From Streptomyces sp. NBC_01267 (GTDB lineage Bacteria; Actinomycetota; Actinomycetes; Streptomycetales; Streptomycetaceae): 64,000 nucleotides of DNA. Shown here piece after piece: positions 32,037-40,665 of the stretch. Position numbers and translations under genes: made by a program. The DNA lies in the NCBI RefSeq assembly GCF_036241575.1, contig NZ_CP108455.1, forward strand, positions 3,282,001 to 3,346,000. The letters run 5' to 3'. Position 1 is the first letter of the stretch. The number at the start of each line of letters is the position of its first letter. The notes beneath the pieces were generated by a model. That model worked only from the letters and a program-made list of their open reading frames with translations, ran no database searches and was not told the DNA's origin.

Positions 32037-32127
32037 GCCGAAGAACCGCCTCGCCGCCCTGACGGTGCTCTCCTGCCTCGTCGCTGTCCCGCTCCTCATG
32101 TTCCGCGTTCACGACCTGGCCGTATAA
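32029..32127 (+). CDS. 32-residue membrane microprotein
   Basis: ATG 32029 overlaps the end of the previous gene by eight bases and ends at TAA 32127. The 32-residue product has a basic head (MREPKNRL) and one hydrophobic helix (AALTVLSCLVAVPLLMF). The overlap is the coupling type used throughout this operon, but short overlaps also arise by chance. Function unknown. Bases 32128-32338 (211 bp) hold no gene and contain CCGGCCGG inverted repeats near 32189-32220, perhaps a terminator or leader. Confidence 0.45.
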   Translation: MREPKNRLAALTVLSCLVAVPLLMFRVHDLAV

Positions 32128-32338
32128 CCCACGCACCACACCCCATGGCGACCGAATCGGGTTCAAGGGTCGCACCCGACAACACCCGCCCCGGCCGGAG
32201 TCCCGTAAGACCCGGCCGGAGCGGGCCTCCGACCGCAACGCATGAGAGAGAGAAGGCGACTACCCAACTCGCCTACGGCCAGGAGTAATCGAGCTTGAGC
32301 GGCCCGGCCCCGCTCCACTACGAAGGAAGAGAGAGATC

Positions 32339-32638
32339 GTGACCACAGTCGCACACCCACGTGAAGCATTTCCCATGGCGCCTGAAGGCGACCGTCTGCC
32401 GTCCAGTGCGGAAGAGCCCTCCCCTGTGAGCAGCCGACCGTGGATTCTCCGTTTCGTCCGAGTCCCCGACGCCCAGCAGGCCACCGTCGTACCCGAGACC
32501 GCCTATGACGACGAACTTCAGATGTCGCTCACCACCGACGGCAATCCGGTCACCGTCATGGCCAATACGCACTCCCCGACGATTCCCGACGGCAGCACCA
32601 CGAACCCGCCCCCGCTGGATGAGGGGGCCAAGGACTGA
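32339..32638 (+). CDS. tgmA: ATP-grasp-modified peptide precursor (graspetide, TgmA-type)
   Basis: 99 residues from GTG 32339 (AGGAAGAGAGA upstream). It fits the GRASP-targeted peptide family: a leader with RPWILRFV at 33-40 and a recognition stretch QMSLTTDGNPV at 61-71, then a core from about 72 to 99 rich in Thr/Ser (T73, T77, S79, T81, S86, T87, T88) and acids (D84, D94, E95, D99), the residues that ATP-grasp ligases join as omega-esters. D84-G85 suits aspartimide formation after methylation. The stop overlaps the start of the ATP-grasp gene by one base (TGATG). Cleavage site and ring pattern are not known. Confidence 0.85.
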   Translation: MTTVAHPREAFPMAPEGDRLPSSAEEPSPVSSRPWILRFVRVPDAQQATVVPETAYDDELQMSLTTDGNPVTVMANTHSPTIPDGSTTNPPPLDEGAKD

Positions 32639-33606
32639 TGTCGGCGATCCTGGTCATCGCGGCTCGGGACGACTGGCCGACCGACCGCGTCATCAAGATT
32701 CTCGGCGAGCGCGGGGCGCGGGTATTCCGCATGGACACCGCTGACTTTCCCCAGCATTTGGGGGTGGCGGCCCGGATCGATCAGGCGGCCACCTGGCACG
32801 GCGAACTGGCCACGGACAGCCGGACGGTGGATCTGGCCGACATCGACGCTGTCTACTTCCGGGCGCCGGGAGGATTCTCCTTCCCCGAAGACATGTCCGG
32901 GCCTGAACGGCGTTTCGCCGCCGCGCAGGCCCGCGCCGGGCTCGGCGGGGTCATCACCGCTCTGGAGGGCTGCCGTTGGGTCAGCAACCCAGCCGCCATG
33001 GCCCGCGCCGAGTACAAGCCGGTCCAGCTGGCCGCAGCCCGGGAAGCCGGCCTGCGGATCGCTCCGACCCTCATCACCAACCGACCTGAATCCGTACGGG
33101 CCTTCGCGGCCGAGGCACGGGGCCCGATCGTGTGCAAGCCCGTCGCGTCCCCGGTGTTCATCGAAGGCAACCAGCTCAAGGCCGTCTACTCGAAGCGCCT
33201 GGACGCGGACGGCCTGACGGACCTGCGGGGCATCGAGAGCACCGCGCACCTTTTCCAGGCGTGGGCCGACAAGGCGTACGAAGTACGGCTCACTGTCGTC
33301 GGGAACCGCATGTTCGCTGCGGAGATCCATGCCGGGAGCGATGCCGCGTACGAGGACTGGCGCACCGACTACGCGTCGCTCACCTATGCGGCAACCGACA
33401 CCCCCGCCGACGTCGCGAGCGGGGTGCGTCGACTCCTCGACATGCTTCATCTGCGCTACGCCGCCTTGGACTTCGTCGTCTCGCCCGCCGGGGAGTGGAC
33501 GTTTCTTGAGGCGAATCCGTGCGGACAATGGGACTGGATCGCGCACGCCACGGATCTGCCGATCGCGGAAGCCATCGCCGACGAACTGCAAGGAGCAGCC
33601 GCGTGA
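32638..33606 (+). CDS. tgmB: ATP-grasp ribosomal peptide maturase
   Basis: 322 residues. ATP-grasp fold: N-terminal VIAARDDWPTDRVIKIL, central GPIVCKPVASPVF with the ATP-binding Lys, and the Mg-binding E-x-N in WTFLEANPCGQWDWIA at the end. This FLEANPxGQW motif is typical of graspetide maturases of the TgmB/MvdD class, which activate side-chain carboxylates as acyl phosphates and form ester or amide crosslinks. Start ATG 32638 overlaps the precursor stop. No Shine-Dalgarno is seen, so translation is coupled to the precursor. Confidence 0.92.
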   Translation: MSAILVIAARDDWPTDRVIKILGERGARVFRMDTADFPQHLGVAARIDQAATWHGELATDSRTVDLADIDAVYFRAPGGFSFPEDMSGPERRFAAAQARAGLGGVITALEGCRWVSNPAAMARAEYKPVQLAAAREAGLRIAPTLITNRPESVRAFAAEARGPIVCKPVASPVFIEGNQLKAVYSKRLDADGLTDLRGIESTAHLFQAWADKAYEVRLTVVGNRMFAAEIHAGSDAAYEDWRTDYASLTYAATDTPADVASGVRRLLDMLHLRYAALDFVVSPAGEWTFLEANPCGQWDWIAHATDLPIAEAIADELQGAAA

Positions 33607-34784
33607 ATCAGTCAGCTGCCGACATCGCACGACCGCACCTGGCCGTGCTCTCCGACGAACTGGCCAAGGCCGGCGTGATCCGCACGCCGCAGTGGGCCGA
33701 GGCGTTCTCCAAGGTCCCCCGGCACGTTCTCGTGCCCCGCTGGTACGAACAGGAGACCAATGCCAGGGGCATTACGGTGTGGCGCCTGCGGCACACCGTC
33801 CACGAGGGCGGGCTTGAGGATGTCTACCGCGACCGCACGCTCGTCACGGCCCTCGACCCGGCTTCGGCCGAGAAGGTGGATGACCAGGCGTGGACGGGGA
33901 TCCCCACGTCGTCCAGCACTCTGCCGAGCCTGATGGCGGGAATGCTGGACGACCTGTCGGTGCAGGACGGGCAGCGCGTCCTGGAAATCGGAACGGGTAC
34001 CGGATACAACGCGGGCCTGCTCTCTGCCCGCCTCGCTGACCATCTGGTGCACTCCGTCGACGTGGACCCGGACTTCGTACAGCTCGCGCGGACCCGTCTC
34101 GGACAGCTGGGCTTCCATCCGCACCTCGCAGTCGGAGACGGGCAGAGCGGCTTCCCGGGAGGGGGACGGTTCGACCGGATCATTGCCACGTGCTCGGTGC
34201 CCCGGATCCCGGATGCGTGGATCGAGCAGACAGAGCCGGGCGGGTTCGTCCTCACCGACCTCGCGTTCGGGATCGACGGGGGGATCGTCCGCCTCGCCGT
34301 CGAAGCGGACGGCACGGCAACCGGGCACTACACCCGCACGAGCGGGCGCTTCATGCCCGCACGGAGCGCACCCACGACCTACCCGAACCGTCAACGCGCG
34401 CCGTACGCGACGGAGACCGGAACGCGACCGACCGTGGTGACGGCCACCGACATCCGTGGCTGCTACCCGTTCCGGCTGCTGCTCGGTTTCACCCTGCCTG
34501 ACGCCGAACTCGTCTACCACATCGACGACGACGGCCGGACCGCTCTGCAACTCCAGACACCGGACGGAGCATGGGCGCGCACACCGCTGACAGCGCCACA
34601 CGGAGGCGCGACCGTCACCTGGGGCGGCCCCGGAGAGCTGTGGGAGGAGGTCGAAGCTGCCTGGAGGTGGTGGACCGAGCAAGGGATGCCCGACCAGTCC
34701 CGTTACGGAATCACTCGTGCACCGGACGGCCATGTGCACGCCTGGTACGCACCGGACGGCCGACGCTGGAACCTCGGTGCATGA
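33603..34784 (+). CDS. tgmC: PIMT-like methyltransferase of graspetide system
   Basis: 393 residues from GTG 33603, overlapping the maturase stop (GTGA). Residues about 90-240 are a protein-L-isoaspartate O-methyltransferase-like fold: TLPSLMAGMLDDLSVQDGQR, VLEIGTGTGYNAGLLSARL, and FDRIIATCSVPRIPDAWIEQ. The remaining 150 residues are an extra C-terminal domain as in TgmC and the fuscimiditide-type enzymes, where methylation of a core Asp leads to an aspartimide. Here the candidate Asp is D84 of the precursor (DG). It is the last gene of the tgmABC operon. Confidence 0.9.
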   Translation: MNQSAADIARPHLAVLSDELAKAGVIRTPQWAEAFSKVPRHVLVPRWYEQETNARGITVWRLRHTVHEGGLEDVYRDRTLVTALDPASAEKVDDQAWTGIPTSSSTLPSLMAGMLDDLSVQDGQRVLEIGTGTGYNAGLLSARLADHLVHSVDVDPDFVQLARTRLGQLGFHPHLAVGDGQSGFPGGGRFDRIIATCSVPRIPDAWIEQTEPGGFVLTDLAFGIDGGIVRLAVEADGTATGHYTRTSGRFMPARSAPTTYPNRQRAPYATETGTRPTVVTATDIRGCYPFRLLLGFTLPDAELVYHIDDDGRTALQLQTPDGAWARTPLTAPHGGATVTWGGPGELWEEVEAAWRWWTEQGMPDQSRYGITRAPDGHVHAWYAPDGRRWNLGA

Positions 34785-34831
34785 ACCCGGGCAGCCGCTT
34801 CTCGGCCTGAGGAGCTCCCCCCCTCTAGGTT

Positions 34832-36148
34832 TCAGCCCGCCGCGACTGCCATCACCGGCCGCTGCCTGATCACCAGTGCCATCAGCGCCGCCGCCGCGCA
34901 GAGCGCCCCCGACGCGTACCAGATCACGTCGTACGAGCCGAAGACGTCCCGCGCCAGACCGCCCAGGTACGCGACCAGTGCCGCGCCCACCTGGTGCGAG
35001 GCCAGCACCCAGCCGAAGACGATCGCGCTGTCCTCGCCGTAGTGCTCACGGCAGAGGGCGATGGTCGGCGGGACCGTGGCCACCCAGTCGAGGCCGTAGA
35101 AGACGATGAAGAAGACCATCGGCGGGTGGACGGACGGAGCGAGCAGCATCGGGAGGAAGAGCAGCGAGATGCCGCGCAGCGCGTAGTAGACCGCCAGCAG
35201 CCGGCGGGACTCGAAGCGGTCGGTGAACCAGCCCGACGCGATCGTGCCCATGATGTCGAAGACGCCGATCACCGCGAGCAGCGAGGCGGCGGCCGTGACG
35301 GGCATGCCGTGGTCGTGGGCGGCCGGGACGAAGTGGGTCTTCACCAGGCCGTTGGTGGACGCGCCGCAGATCGCGAACGTACCGGCCAGCAGCCAGAACG
35401 GCCCTGTGCGGGCCGCCCGGAACAACACGTCCAGGGTACGGCGGGCCGCACCCGTGGCGGGCGGCGGCTTAGGTACGAACTCTGTTGCACCGTAGGGAGA
35501 TTGACCGACGTCCGCGGGGTGGTCGCGCAGCAGGATCCAGACCAGCGGCACCACCGCGAGCGCCGCCAGTGCCACGGTGACCGCAGCCGGGCGCCAGCCG
35601 TGGTGTTCGACCAGCCAGGACAGGAACGGTAGGAAGACCAGTTGGCCGGAGGCGCCCGCCGCGGTGAGGACGCCGGTGACCAGGCCCCGCTTGGCGACGA
35701 ACCAACGGTTGGTGACCGTCGCCGCGAACGCCAGCGCCATCGAGCCGCTGCCCAGACCGACCAGGACGCCCCAGTAGAGGATCAGCTGCCAGGCGGCCGT
35801 CATCCACACCGTCAGCACCGAGCCGACCGCGATGACGGTGAGCGCGACCGCCACCACCCGGCGGATCCCGAAGCGGTCCATCAGGGCCGCGGCGAACGGC
35901 GCCGTGAGCCCGTACAGCGCGAGGTTCACCGAGACCGCGAAGCCGATCGTGCCGCGCGACCAGTGGAACTCCCGATGCAACGGATCGATCAGGAGCCCCG
36001 GCAGCGACGCGAAGGCCGCGGCGCCGATGATCGTCACAAAGGTCACCGCGGCGACGAACCAGGCGCGGTGCAGGCGCGGTCGGCGGCCGAGGGGTGGCCG
36101 TTCGGGGGCGGCGAGATGTTCGCTTGTCTGCGTCACGCGGCCCAGCAT
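34832..36148 (-). CDS. MFS transporter (OFA/monocarboxylate-like)
   Basis: 438 residues from ATG 36148 (a GTG at 36136 is possible). Twelve predicted membrane helices. Loop motifs fit the oxalate/formate or monocarboxylate porter branch: FAAALMDRFGIRRVV in the 2-3 loop, VTNRWFVAKRGLVTGVLTAA (the NxWF...G motif of OFA members) and IASGWFTDRFESRRLL. It could import or export a carboxylate, but none of its neighbours helps. It is followed, 154 bp upstream, by the other MFS gene on the same strand. Confidence 0.85.
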   Translation of the reverse strand: MLGRVTQTSEHLAAPERPPLGRRPRLHRAWFVAAVTFVTIIGAAAFASLPGLLIDPLHREFHWSRGTIGFAVSVNLALYGLTAPFAAALMDRFGIRRVVAVALTVIAVGSVLTVWMTAAWQLILYWGVLVGLGSGSMALAFAATVTNRWFVAKRGLVTGVLTAAGASGQLVFLPFLSWLVEHHGWRPAAVTVALAALAVVPLVWILLRDHPADVGQSPYGATEFVPKPPPATGAARRTLDVLFRAARTGPFWLLAGTFAICGASTNGLVKTHFVPAAHDHGMPVTAAASLLAVIGVFDIMGTIASGWFTDRFESRRLLAVYYALRGISLLFLPMLLAPSVHPPMVFFIVFYGLDWVATVPPTIALCREHYGEDSAIVFGWVLASHQVGAALVAYLGGLARDVFGSYDVIWYASGALCAAAALMALVIRQRPVMAVAAG

Positions 36149-36302
36149 CACGCGGGCGGCCGGGCCGTACGAGTGGCCCGGGGGACAGCCTTCGATACGA
36201 TCGGGCCACCGGGTCCGAGTGGCCTGCGCGACCGTTACGGCCCTGAGCGACCCGGACGGCGTGCGCGCCCTCCGTACGGCCTGCACGCCCCGCGGCCTGT
36301 GC

Positions 36303-37568
36303 CTACACCTTGCGCCGCAGCCCCCGTATCGCCGGGACCGCGAACAGCACCGCGCACACCAGCACGTTGATCACCACCCCGGTCACCAGCACCTGCTTCA
36401 TACCGACCGCGTCGGCGACCGGTCCGGCCAGCGCCCGGCCGACCGCGAGCATGATCATCGAGCCCGCCACGTCGTACGCGTGCAGCCGGTTCAGGGCCTC
36501 CGTCGGTACGTGGGTCTGGACCGTCGTCGACCACATCACCAGCCAGAACGCGGACGCCACACCGCCGATGAAGAAGCCCAGGGAGAGCAGCGCCAGCGGT
36601 ACGTCGTAGGCCAGGACCAGCAGGTTGGCGATCATCCCGAAGAGGGCGAAGGTACCGGCGAAGAGCGGGCGGCGGGGGCGGGCGCGCATGGCGATCAGGC
36701 CGCCGACCGCGTTGCCCGCGCCGTTGACCGTCATCATCAGGCCGTACATCGCGGAGCTGTGCCGCCCGGTGACGACGACCGCCTCCAGCGGGATCAGCGG
36801 GCCCAGGACCATCACCCCGTACACCGTCCAGACGGCGATGACACCCCAGAGCCAGGTACGTGCCTTGAACTCCTTCCAGCCACCCACGATTTCCGCCACC
36901 AGCGACTCGCCGTGACTGCGGGCCATCGGGGCCATCCGGATCAGGAAGAGGCAGATGCCGCTGACCGCGAAGGTCGCCGCGTTCAGGCCGAAGACCGTGC
37001 CGGGGCCGCCCATTCCGGCCAGGGCGCCCGCCACCGCGGGGCCCGCCATCGTCGTCAGCGATTCGGCGACCCGCAGCAGTGCGTTGCCGCGCTGCACGTC
37101 GGGGACGACCTTGGGCAGCATGCTCGCGACGCCCGGCTGGAAGAGCGCGGCGCCCAGGCCGTTGACCGCGCTCAGCCCGTACACGAGCCAGAGCGGCGGC
37201 GCGCCCGTCACGAAGACCAGCGCGAGCACCGTGGTGGCGACGAGGCGCATCGCATCCGCGAGCACCATCATCCGGCGGGGGGTGAAGCGGTCCGCCAGCA
37301 CTCCGCCCACGATGACGAACCCGGCGAAGCTCACCGTCCAGGCCCCGAGCGCGAAGCTCACGGCGGAGGCGCCATGACCGGTGTCCAGCAGCCCTGCGGC
37401 GAGGGCGACGGGCACCATGCCGTCGCCGAAGCGGGCCACGGTACGGGCGGTGAAGAAGTAGCGGAAGTTGCGGTTCCAGAGAGTCAGCGGCTCACTGTCG
37501 AAGCCTGCCGGGGAGAGCGGGGAAGGGAGTTCGGGAATGACCTGGTCGGTCAGGTGCTTTTCAGTCAC
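36303..37568 (-). CDS. MFS transporter (MFS_3 exporter)
   Basis: 421 residues from GTG 37568; no clear Shine-Dalgarno. About 12 helices; the first part contains ARFGDGMVPVALAAGLLD and GGVLADRFTPRRMMVLADAM, the A-motif of EntS-type drug or siderophore exporters. MLPKVVPDVQRGNALLRVAE and LNAATFAVSGICLFLI follow the same class. It is divergent from the GlxA-type regulator with a GTGGTC-TG-GACCAC palindrome between them, so that regulator may control it. Confidence 0.85.
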   Translation of the reverse strand: MTEKHLTDQVIPELPSPLSPAGFDSEPLTLWNRNFRYFFTARTVARFGDGMVPVALAAGLLDTGHGASAVSFALGAWTVSFAGFVIVGGVLADRFTPRRMMVLADAMRLVATTVLALVFVTGAPPLWLVYGLSAVNGLGAALFQPGVASMLPKVVPDVQRGNALLRVAESLTTMAGPAVAGALAGMGGPGTVFGLNAATFAVSGICLFLIRMAPMARSHGESLVAEIVGGWKEFKARTWLWGVIAVWTVYGVMVLGPLIPLEAVVVTGRHSSAMYGLMMTVNGAGNAVGGLIAMRARPRRPLFAGTFALFGMIANLLVLAYDVPLALLSLGFFIGGVASAFWLVMWSTTVQTHVPTEALNRLHAYDVAGSMIMLAVGRALAGPVADAVGMKQVLVTGVVINVLVCAVLFAVPAIRGLRRKV

Positions 37569-37590
37569 AGTGTCTGATGCATATCAAGGA

Positions 37591-37604
37591 GTGGTCTGGA
37601 CCAC
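37591..37604. promoter_or_regulatory. Palindrome between MFS and GlxA-type genes
   Basis: GTGGTC-TG-GACCAC, a perfect 14-bp dyad in the 70-bp divergent interval, 35 bp before the GlxA-type start. Operator status is inferred from position only. Confidence 0.4.
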
Positions 37605-37638
37605 CAGTCCTGTCTCACAAGGAGGAACGGAGAGCCCC

Positions 37639-38670
37639 ATGCCCCGGCCCCACCGGATCGTCGTGCTCGCCCTCGACGGGCTGCTCCCCTTCGAACTCGG
37701 CATCCCGCACCGCATCTTCGACCGCCCGCACGGCTCCGACGGACGCCCGCTCTACGAGGTCGTCACCTGCTCCGTGCGCCCGCCGGGCACCGTCCGTACC
37801 GACGCCGATTTCTCCATCAGCGTCGAGAACGGACCCGAGGCGCTCGCCACCGCCGACACCGTCGTCGTCCCCGCCTCGTACGAACTCGGCCCGGTGCACA
37901 CCGAGGGCAGGCTCACCGGCGAGCTGGCCGCCGCCCTTGCCCACATCCGGCCCGGCACCCGGCTCGTCTCCATCTGCACCGGCGGATACGTCCTCGCCGC
38001 GGCCGGATACCTCGACGGGCGCCCCGCGACCACGCACTGGTCGTCCGCCGAGCACTTCCAGCGGCTGTTCCCCGCCGTGCGCGTCGACCCCGACGTCCTG
38101 TTCGTCGACGACGGCGACGTACTGACCTCGGCGGGCGTGGCCGCGGGCATCGACCTGTGTCTGCACATCGTGCGCCGCGACCACGGAACGGCGGTCGCCA
38201 ACGACGTGGCCCGCCGTACGGTCGTCCCGCCGCACCGGGACGGCGGCCAGGCCCAGTACATCCAACGCCCGCTGCCGGACGCGCAGTCGGCGACGACGAC
38301 CGGGGCACGGGCCTGGGCGCTGGGCCGGCTGCACGAGCCGATCCGGCTGCGGGACCTGGCCGCGCGGGAGTCGATGTCCGTCCGCACCTTCACCCGCCGC
38401 TTCCGGGAGGAGGCGGGCATCAGCCCCGGTCAGTGGCTGACCCGTCAGCGGGTGGAACGTGCCCGGTATCTGCTGGAGTCCTCGGACCTGTCGGTCGACG
38501 AGGTGGCACAGGACGCGGGGTTCGGCACCGCGCAGTCGCTGCGCCAGCACTTCCAGGCGGCGCTGGGGGTGACGCCGACCGCGTACCGGCGGACGTTCCG
38601 TACGGCACACGGCGCCCCGGCCGGGGACCGCCAGGCACACGGCACCCCGGCCGGGAGCGTGGCACCGTGA
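37639..38670 (+). CDS. GlxA-family AraC-type regulator
   Basis: 343 residues. The N-terminal half (1-190) is a DJ-1/PfpI domain with the nucleophile-elbow Cys at 113 (RLVSICTGGYVLAAAG), and the C-terminal 100 residues hold two AraC HTH motifs (IRLRDLAARESMSVRTFTRR and LSVDEVAQDAGFGTAQSLRQ followed by PTAYRRTF). GlxA relatives in Streptomyces respond to ADP-ribosylation or redox signals. ATG 37639 follows GGAGGAACGGAGAGCC. The last 20 residues carry a HGxPAG duplication. It is divergent from an exporter gene. Confidence 0.88.
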   Translation: MPRPHRIVVLALDGLLPFELGIPHRIFDRPHGSDGRPLYEVVTCSVRPPGTVRTDADFSISVENGPEALATADTVVVPASYELGPVHTEGRLTGELAAALAHIRPGTRLVSICTGGYVLAAAGYLDGRPATTHWSSAEHFQRLFPAVRVDPDVLFVDDGDVLTSAGVAAGIDLCLHIVRRDHGTAVANDVARRTVVPPHRDGGQAQYIQRPLPDAQSATTTGARAWALGRLHEPIRLRDLAARESMSVRTFTRRFREEAGISPGQWLTRQRVERARYLLESSDLSVDEVAQDAGFGTAQSLRQHFQAALGVTPTAYRRTFRTAHGAPAGDRQAHGTPAGSVAP

Positions 38671-38695
38671 ACCGGCCGGGACCGTAACACCGGGC

Positions 38696-40264
38696 TCAGC
38701 GCAGCAGCTGCACCCCCGGCCGCCCCGACCGCACCTGCAGCCGGGCCAGGGTGCTCGCCTTCGCCTTCCGGCTGAGCACCGTGTCCACCACCCGCACCTG
38801 CGCGTCCACCGACGACTGCCCGATGTCGAACAGGTGGTAGCCGCGGTGCGCGTCGATGACCTTCCAGTGCGGGTTGTCGGCCTTCAGCGGGTCCCACTCC
38901 TTGTGGAACGCCGCCAGGTCCTGGTCGCCGCCGCTGGAGATGGACGTACCGACGAACTCCGCGCCGACCACCGCCGACGACGGGTGCGCGAAGTCCTTCT
39001 TCAGGTCGCTGATCATCGTCAGATGGCGGTCGCCGGAGAGCACCACCGGGTTGTGGACCTTCTGCAACTCGGCCATCAGGGCGTTGCGTTCGACCTGGTA
39101 GCCGTCCCAGGCGTCGTAGTACCAGAGCTTGCCCGCCCCGAGCTTCAGGTCGGTCTCGGCCATCATGATCTGCGAGGCGATGATGTTCCACTGGGCCGGT
39201 GAGCGGTGCAGCCCCTGCAGCAGCCACTCCTTCTGCCGCGCGCCGAGCATGGTGAGCTTCGGGTCCTCCGCGCCCGCCTGGGTGGTGACCTGGTTGCTGC
39301 GGAACTGGCGGGTGTCCAGGACGTTCAGCCGGACGAGGCGGCCGTAGTCGAAGCGCCGGTACATCTGGACGTGCGGCCCGTTCGGGACCTGCGCGGCGCG
39401 CACCGGCATGTGCTCGTAGTACGCCTGGTAGGCGGCGGTGATCCGGGCGACGAACGCCTCGTGCGACTGCTTGGCCGGATCCTGCGGGACCTGGCCGGCG
39501 TAGTCGTTGTCGACCTCGTGGTCGTCGAAGGTCACCACCCAGGGCGCCTGCGCGTGGATCGCCTGGAGGTCGGGGTCGGTGCGGTACTGGGCGTAACGGT
39601 TGCGGTACTGGCCCAGGGTGTACGGCTCGCCGTGGCCCTCGTGGACGCGCACGGCGGCGGCCGACGGGGTGGACTCGTAGATGTAGTCGCCGACGAAGAG
39701 GACCAGGTCGGGGTCCTGGGCGCGCATGTCCGCGTACGGGGTGAAGTACCCCTGCTGCCAGTTCTGGCAGGAGGCGAGGGCGATGCGGAGCTTGCCGCCG
39801 GAGGAGAGCGGATCCGGCGCGGTCCGGGTGCGGCCGACGGGCGAGACCTGGCCGCCGCAGCGGAACCGGTACCAGTATCTGTGGTCCGGCTTCAGCCCCT
39901 TGGCGTCGGCGTGCACGCTGTGGGCACGCTCCGGTACGGCGCTCTCGGTGCCGTGGCGCACGATGGTGCGGAAGCGCTCGTCCTCGGCGATCTGCCATTC
40001 GACGGTGACCGGGGCGTCCGGCATCCCGCCGCCGTTCAACGGGTCGGGTGCGAGCCTGGTCCAGAGGACGACGGCGTCCGGCAGCGGGTCGCCGGACGCG
40101 ATGCCGAGCCGGAACAGCCCGTCGGGGAGGGCCGGGGTGGCGGCGGATGCGGCGCCGGAGAACGGAAGTTGGACGGTGGCCGCGGCGCCGAGCGCGACGG
40201 CGGAACCTGCGAGGAACCGGCGGCGGCCGGTGAGAGCGGAGCGTGCTGCGTCTGCTGCGGGCAT
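38696..40264 (-). CDS. phoD: Tat-exported PhoD-like alkaline phosphatase
   Basis: 522 residues from ATG 40264. The N-terminus is a twin-arginine signal, R14-R-R-F-L with the helix AGSAVALGAAATVQLPF and an ASA cleavage region near residue 41. The mature protein has the PhoD N-terminal domain and the calcineurin-like core: FVGDYIYES, WVVTFDDHEVDNDY (the DDHEVxN metal motif) and VVLSGDRHLTMISDL. PhoD enzymes hydrolyse phosphodiesters and phosphomonoesters outside the cell, using calcium and iron. A typical Pho box is not evident upstream. Confidence 0.92.
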   Translation of the reverse strand: MPAADAARSALTGRRRFLAGSAVALGAAATVQLPFSGAASAATPALPDGLFRLGIASGDPLPDAVVLWTRLAPDPLNGGGMPDAPVTVEWQIAEDERFRTIVRHGTESAVPERAHSVHADAKGLKPDHRYWYRFRCGGQVSPVGRTRTAPDPLSSGGKLRIALASCQNWQQGYFTPYADMRAQDPDLVLFVGDYIYESTPSAAAVRVHEGHGEPYTLGQYRNRYAQYRTDPDLQAIHAQAPWVVTFDDHEVDNDYAGQVPQDPAKQSHEAFVARITAAYQAYYEHMPVRAAQVPNGPHVQMYRRFDYGRLVRLNVLDTRQFRSNQVTTQAGAEDPKLTMLGARQKEWLLQGLHRSPAQWNIIASQIMMAETDLKLGAGKLWYYDAWDGYQVERNALMAELQKVHNPVVLSGDRHLTMISDLKKDFAHPSSAVVGAEFVGTSISSGGDQDLAAFHKEWDPLKADNPHWKVIDAHRGYHLFDIGQSSVDAQVRVVDTVLSRKAKASTLARLQVRSGRPGVQLLR

Positions 40265-40665
40265 GCGAATTGACTCCCTGGCTCCTGGGGCCTCTTGTCG
40301 CGAACGAGAGTCACAGGACCGAGTGGCCGTACCGCTGAACGCCACGCATCGTGCGTGTGACGGTTGCCGGAAAGGCGCGATCGCGAGCCCCGGGTACCGC
40401 CGCCGGGGCCGCAGCGACTGGACGGAGCACGCGGGGAAGGCACGTGGCGGGCCGAAACCCGGCCGAATCCGGCTGCTCCGAACGAGCAGCCGGATCACCG
40501 GACAGTCAGAAGGCCGGATAGCCGGGTATCCGGATAGCCGGATAGCCGGAAGGCCGGGTAGCCGGAAGGTCCGGACATCGGAGCTTCCGAACGTCGGAGA
40601 GTCCGAGGCTCAGAACGTCAGAGAGTCAGAGAGTCTGAACGTCCGAGTTTCAGAACGTCTGAGCA
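40265..40665. repeat. Intergenic block of short degenerate repeats
   Basis: No gene is seen. From 40511 to about 40568 there are six copies of a GATAGCCG or GGTAGCCG-like 8-9-mer. From 40600 a second motif, CAGAACGTC, occurs at 40611, 40651 and 40667, with GAGAGTC between; the last copy covers the stop codon of the alcohol dehydrogenase gene. Confidence 0.75.

Noticed and set aside
40265..40340. Possible Pho box upstream of the PhoD-like gene
   Set aside because: Only one weak GTTCA-like unit is visible; the direct 11-bp repeat structure needed for PhoP binding is not there.
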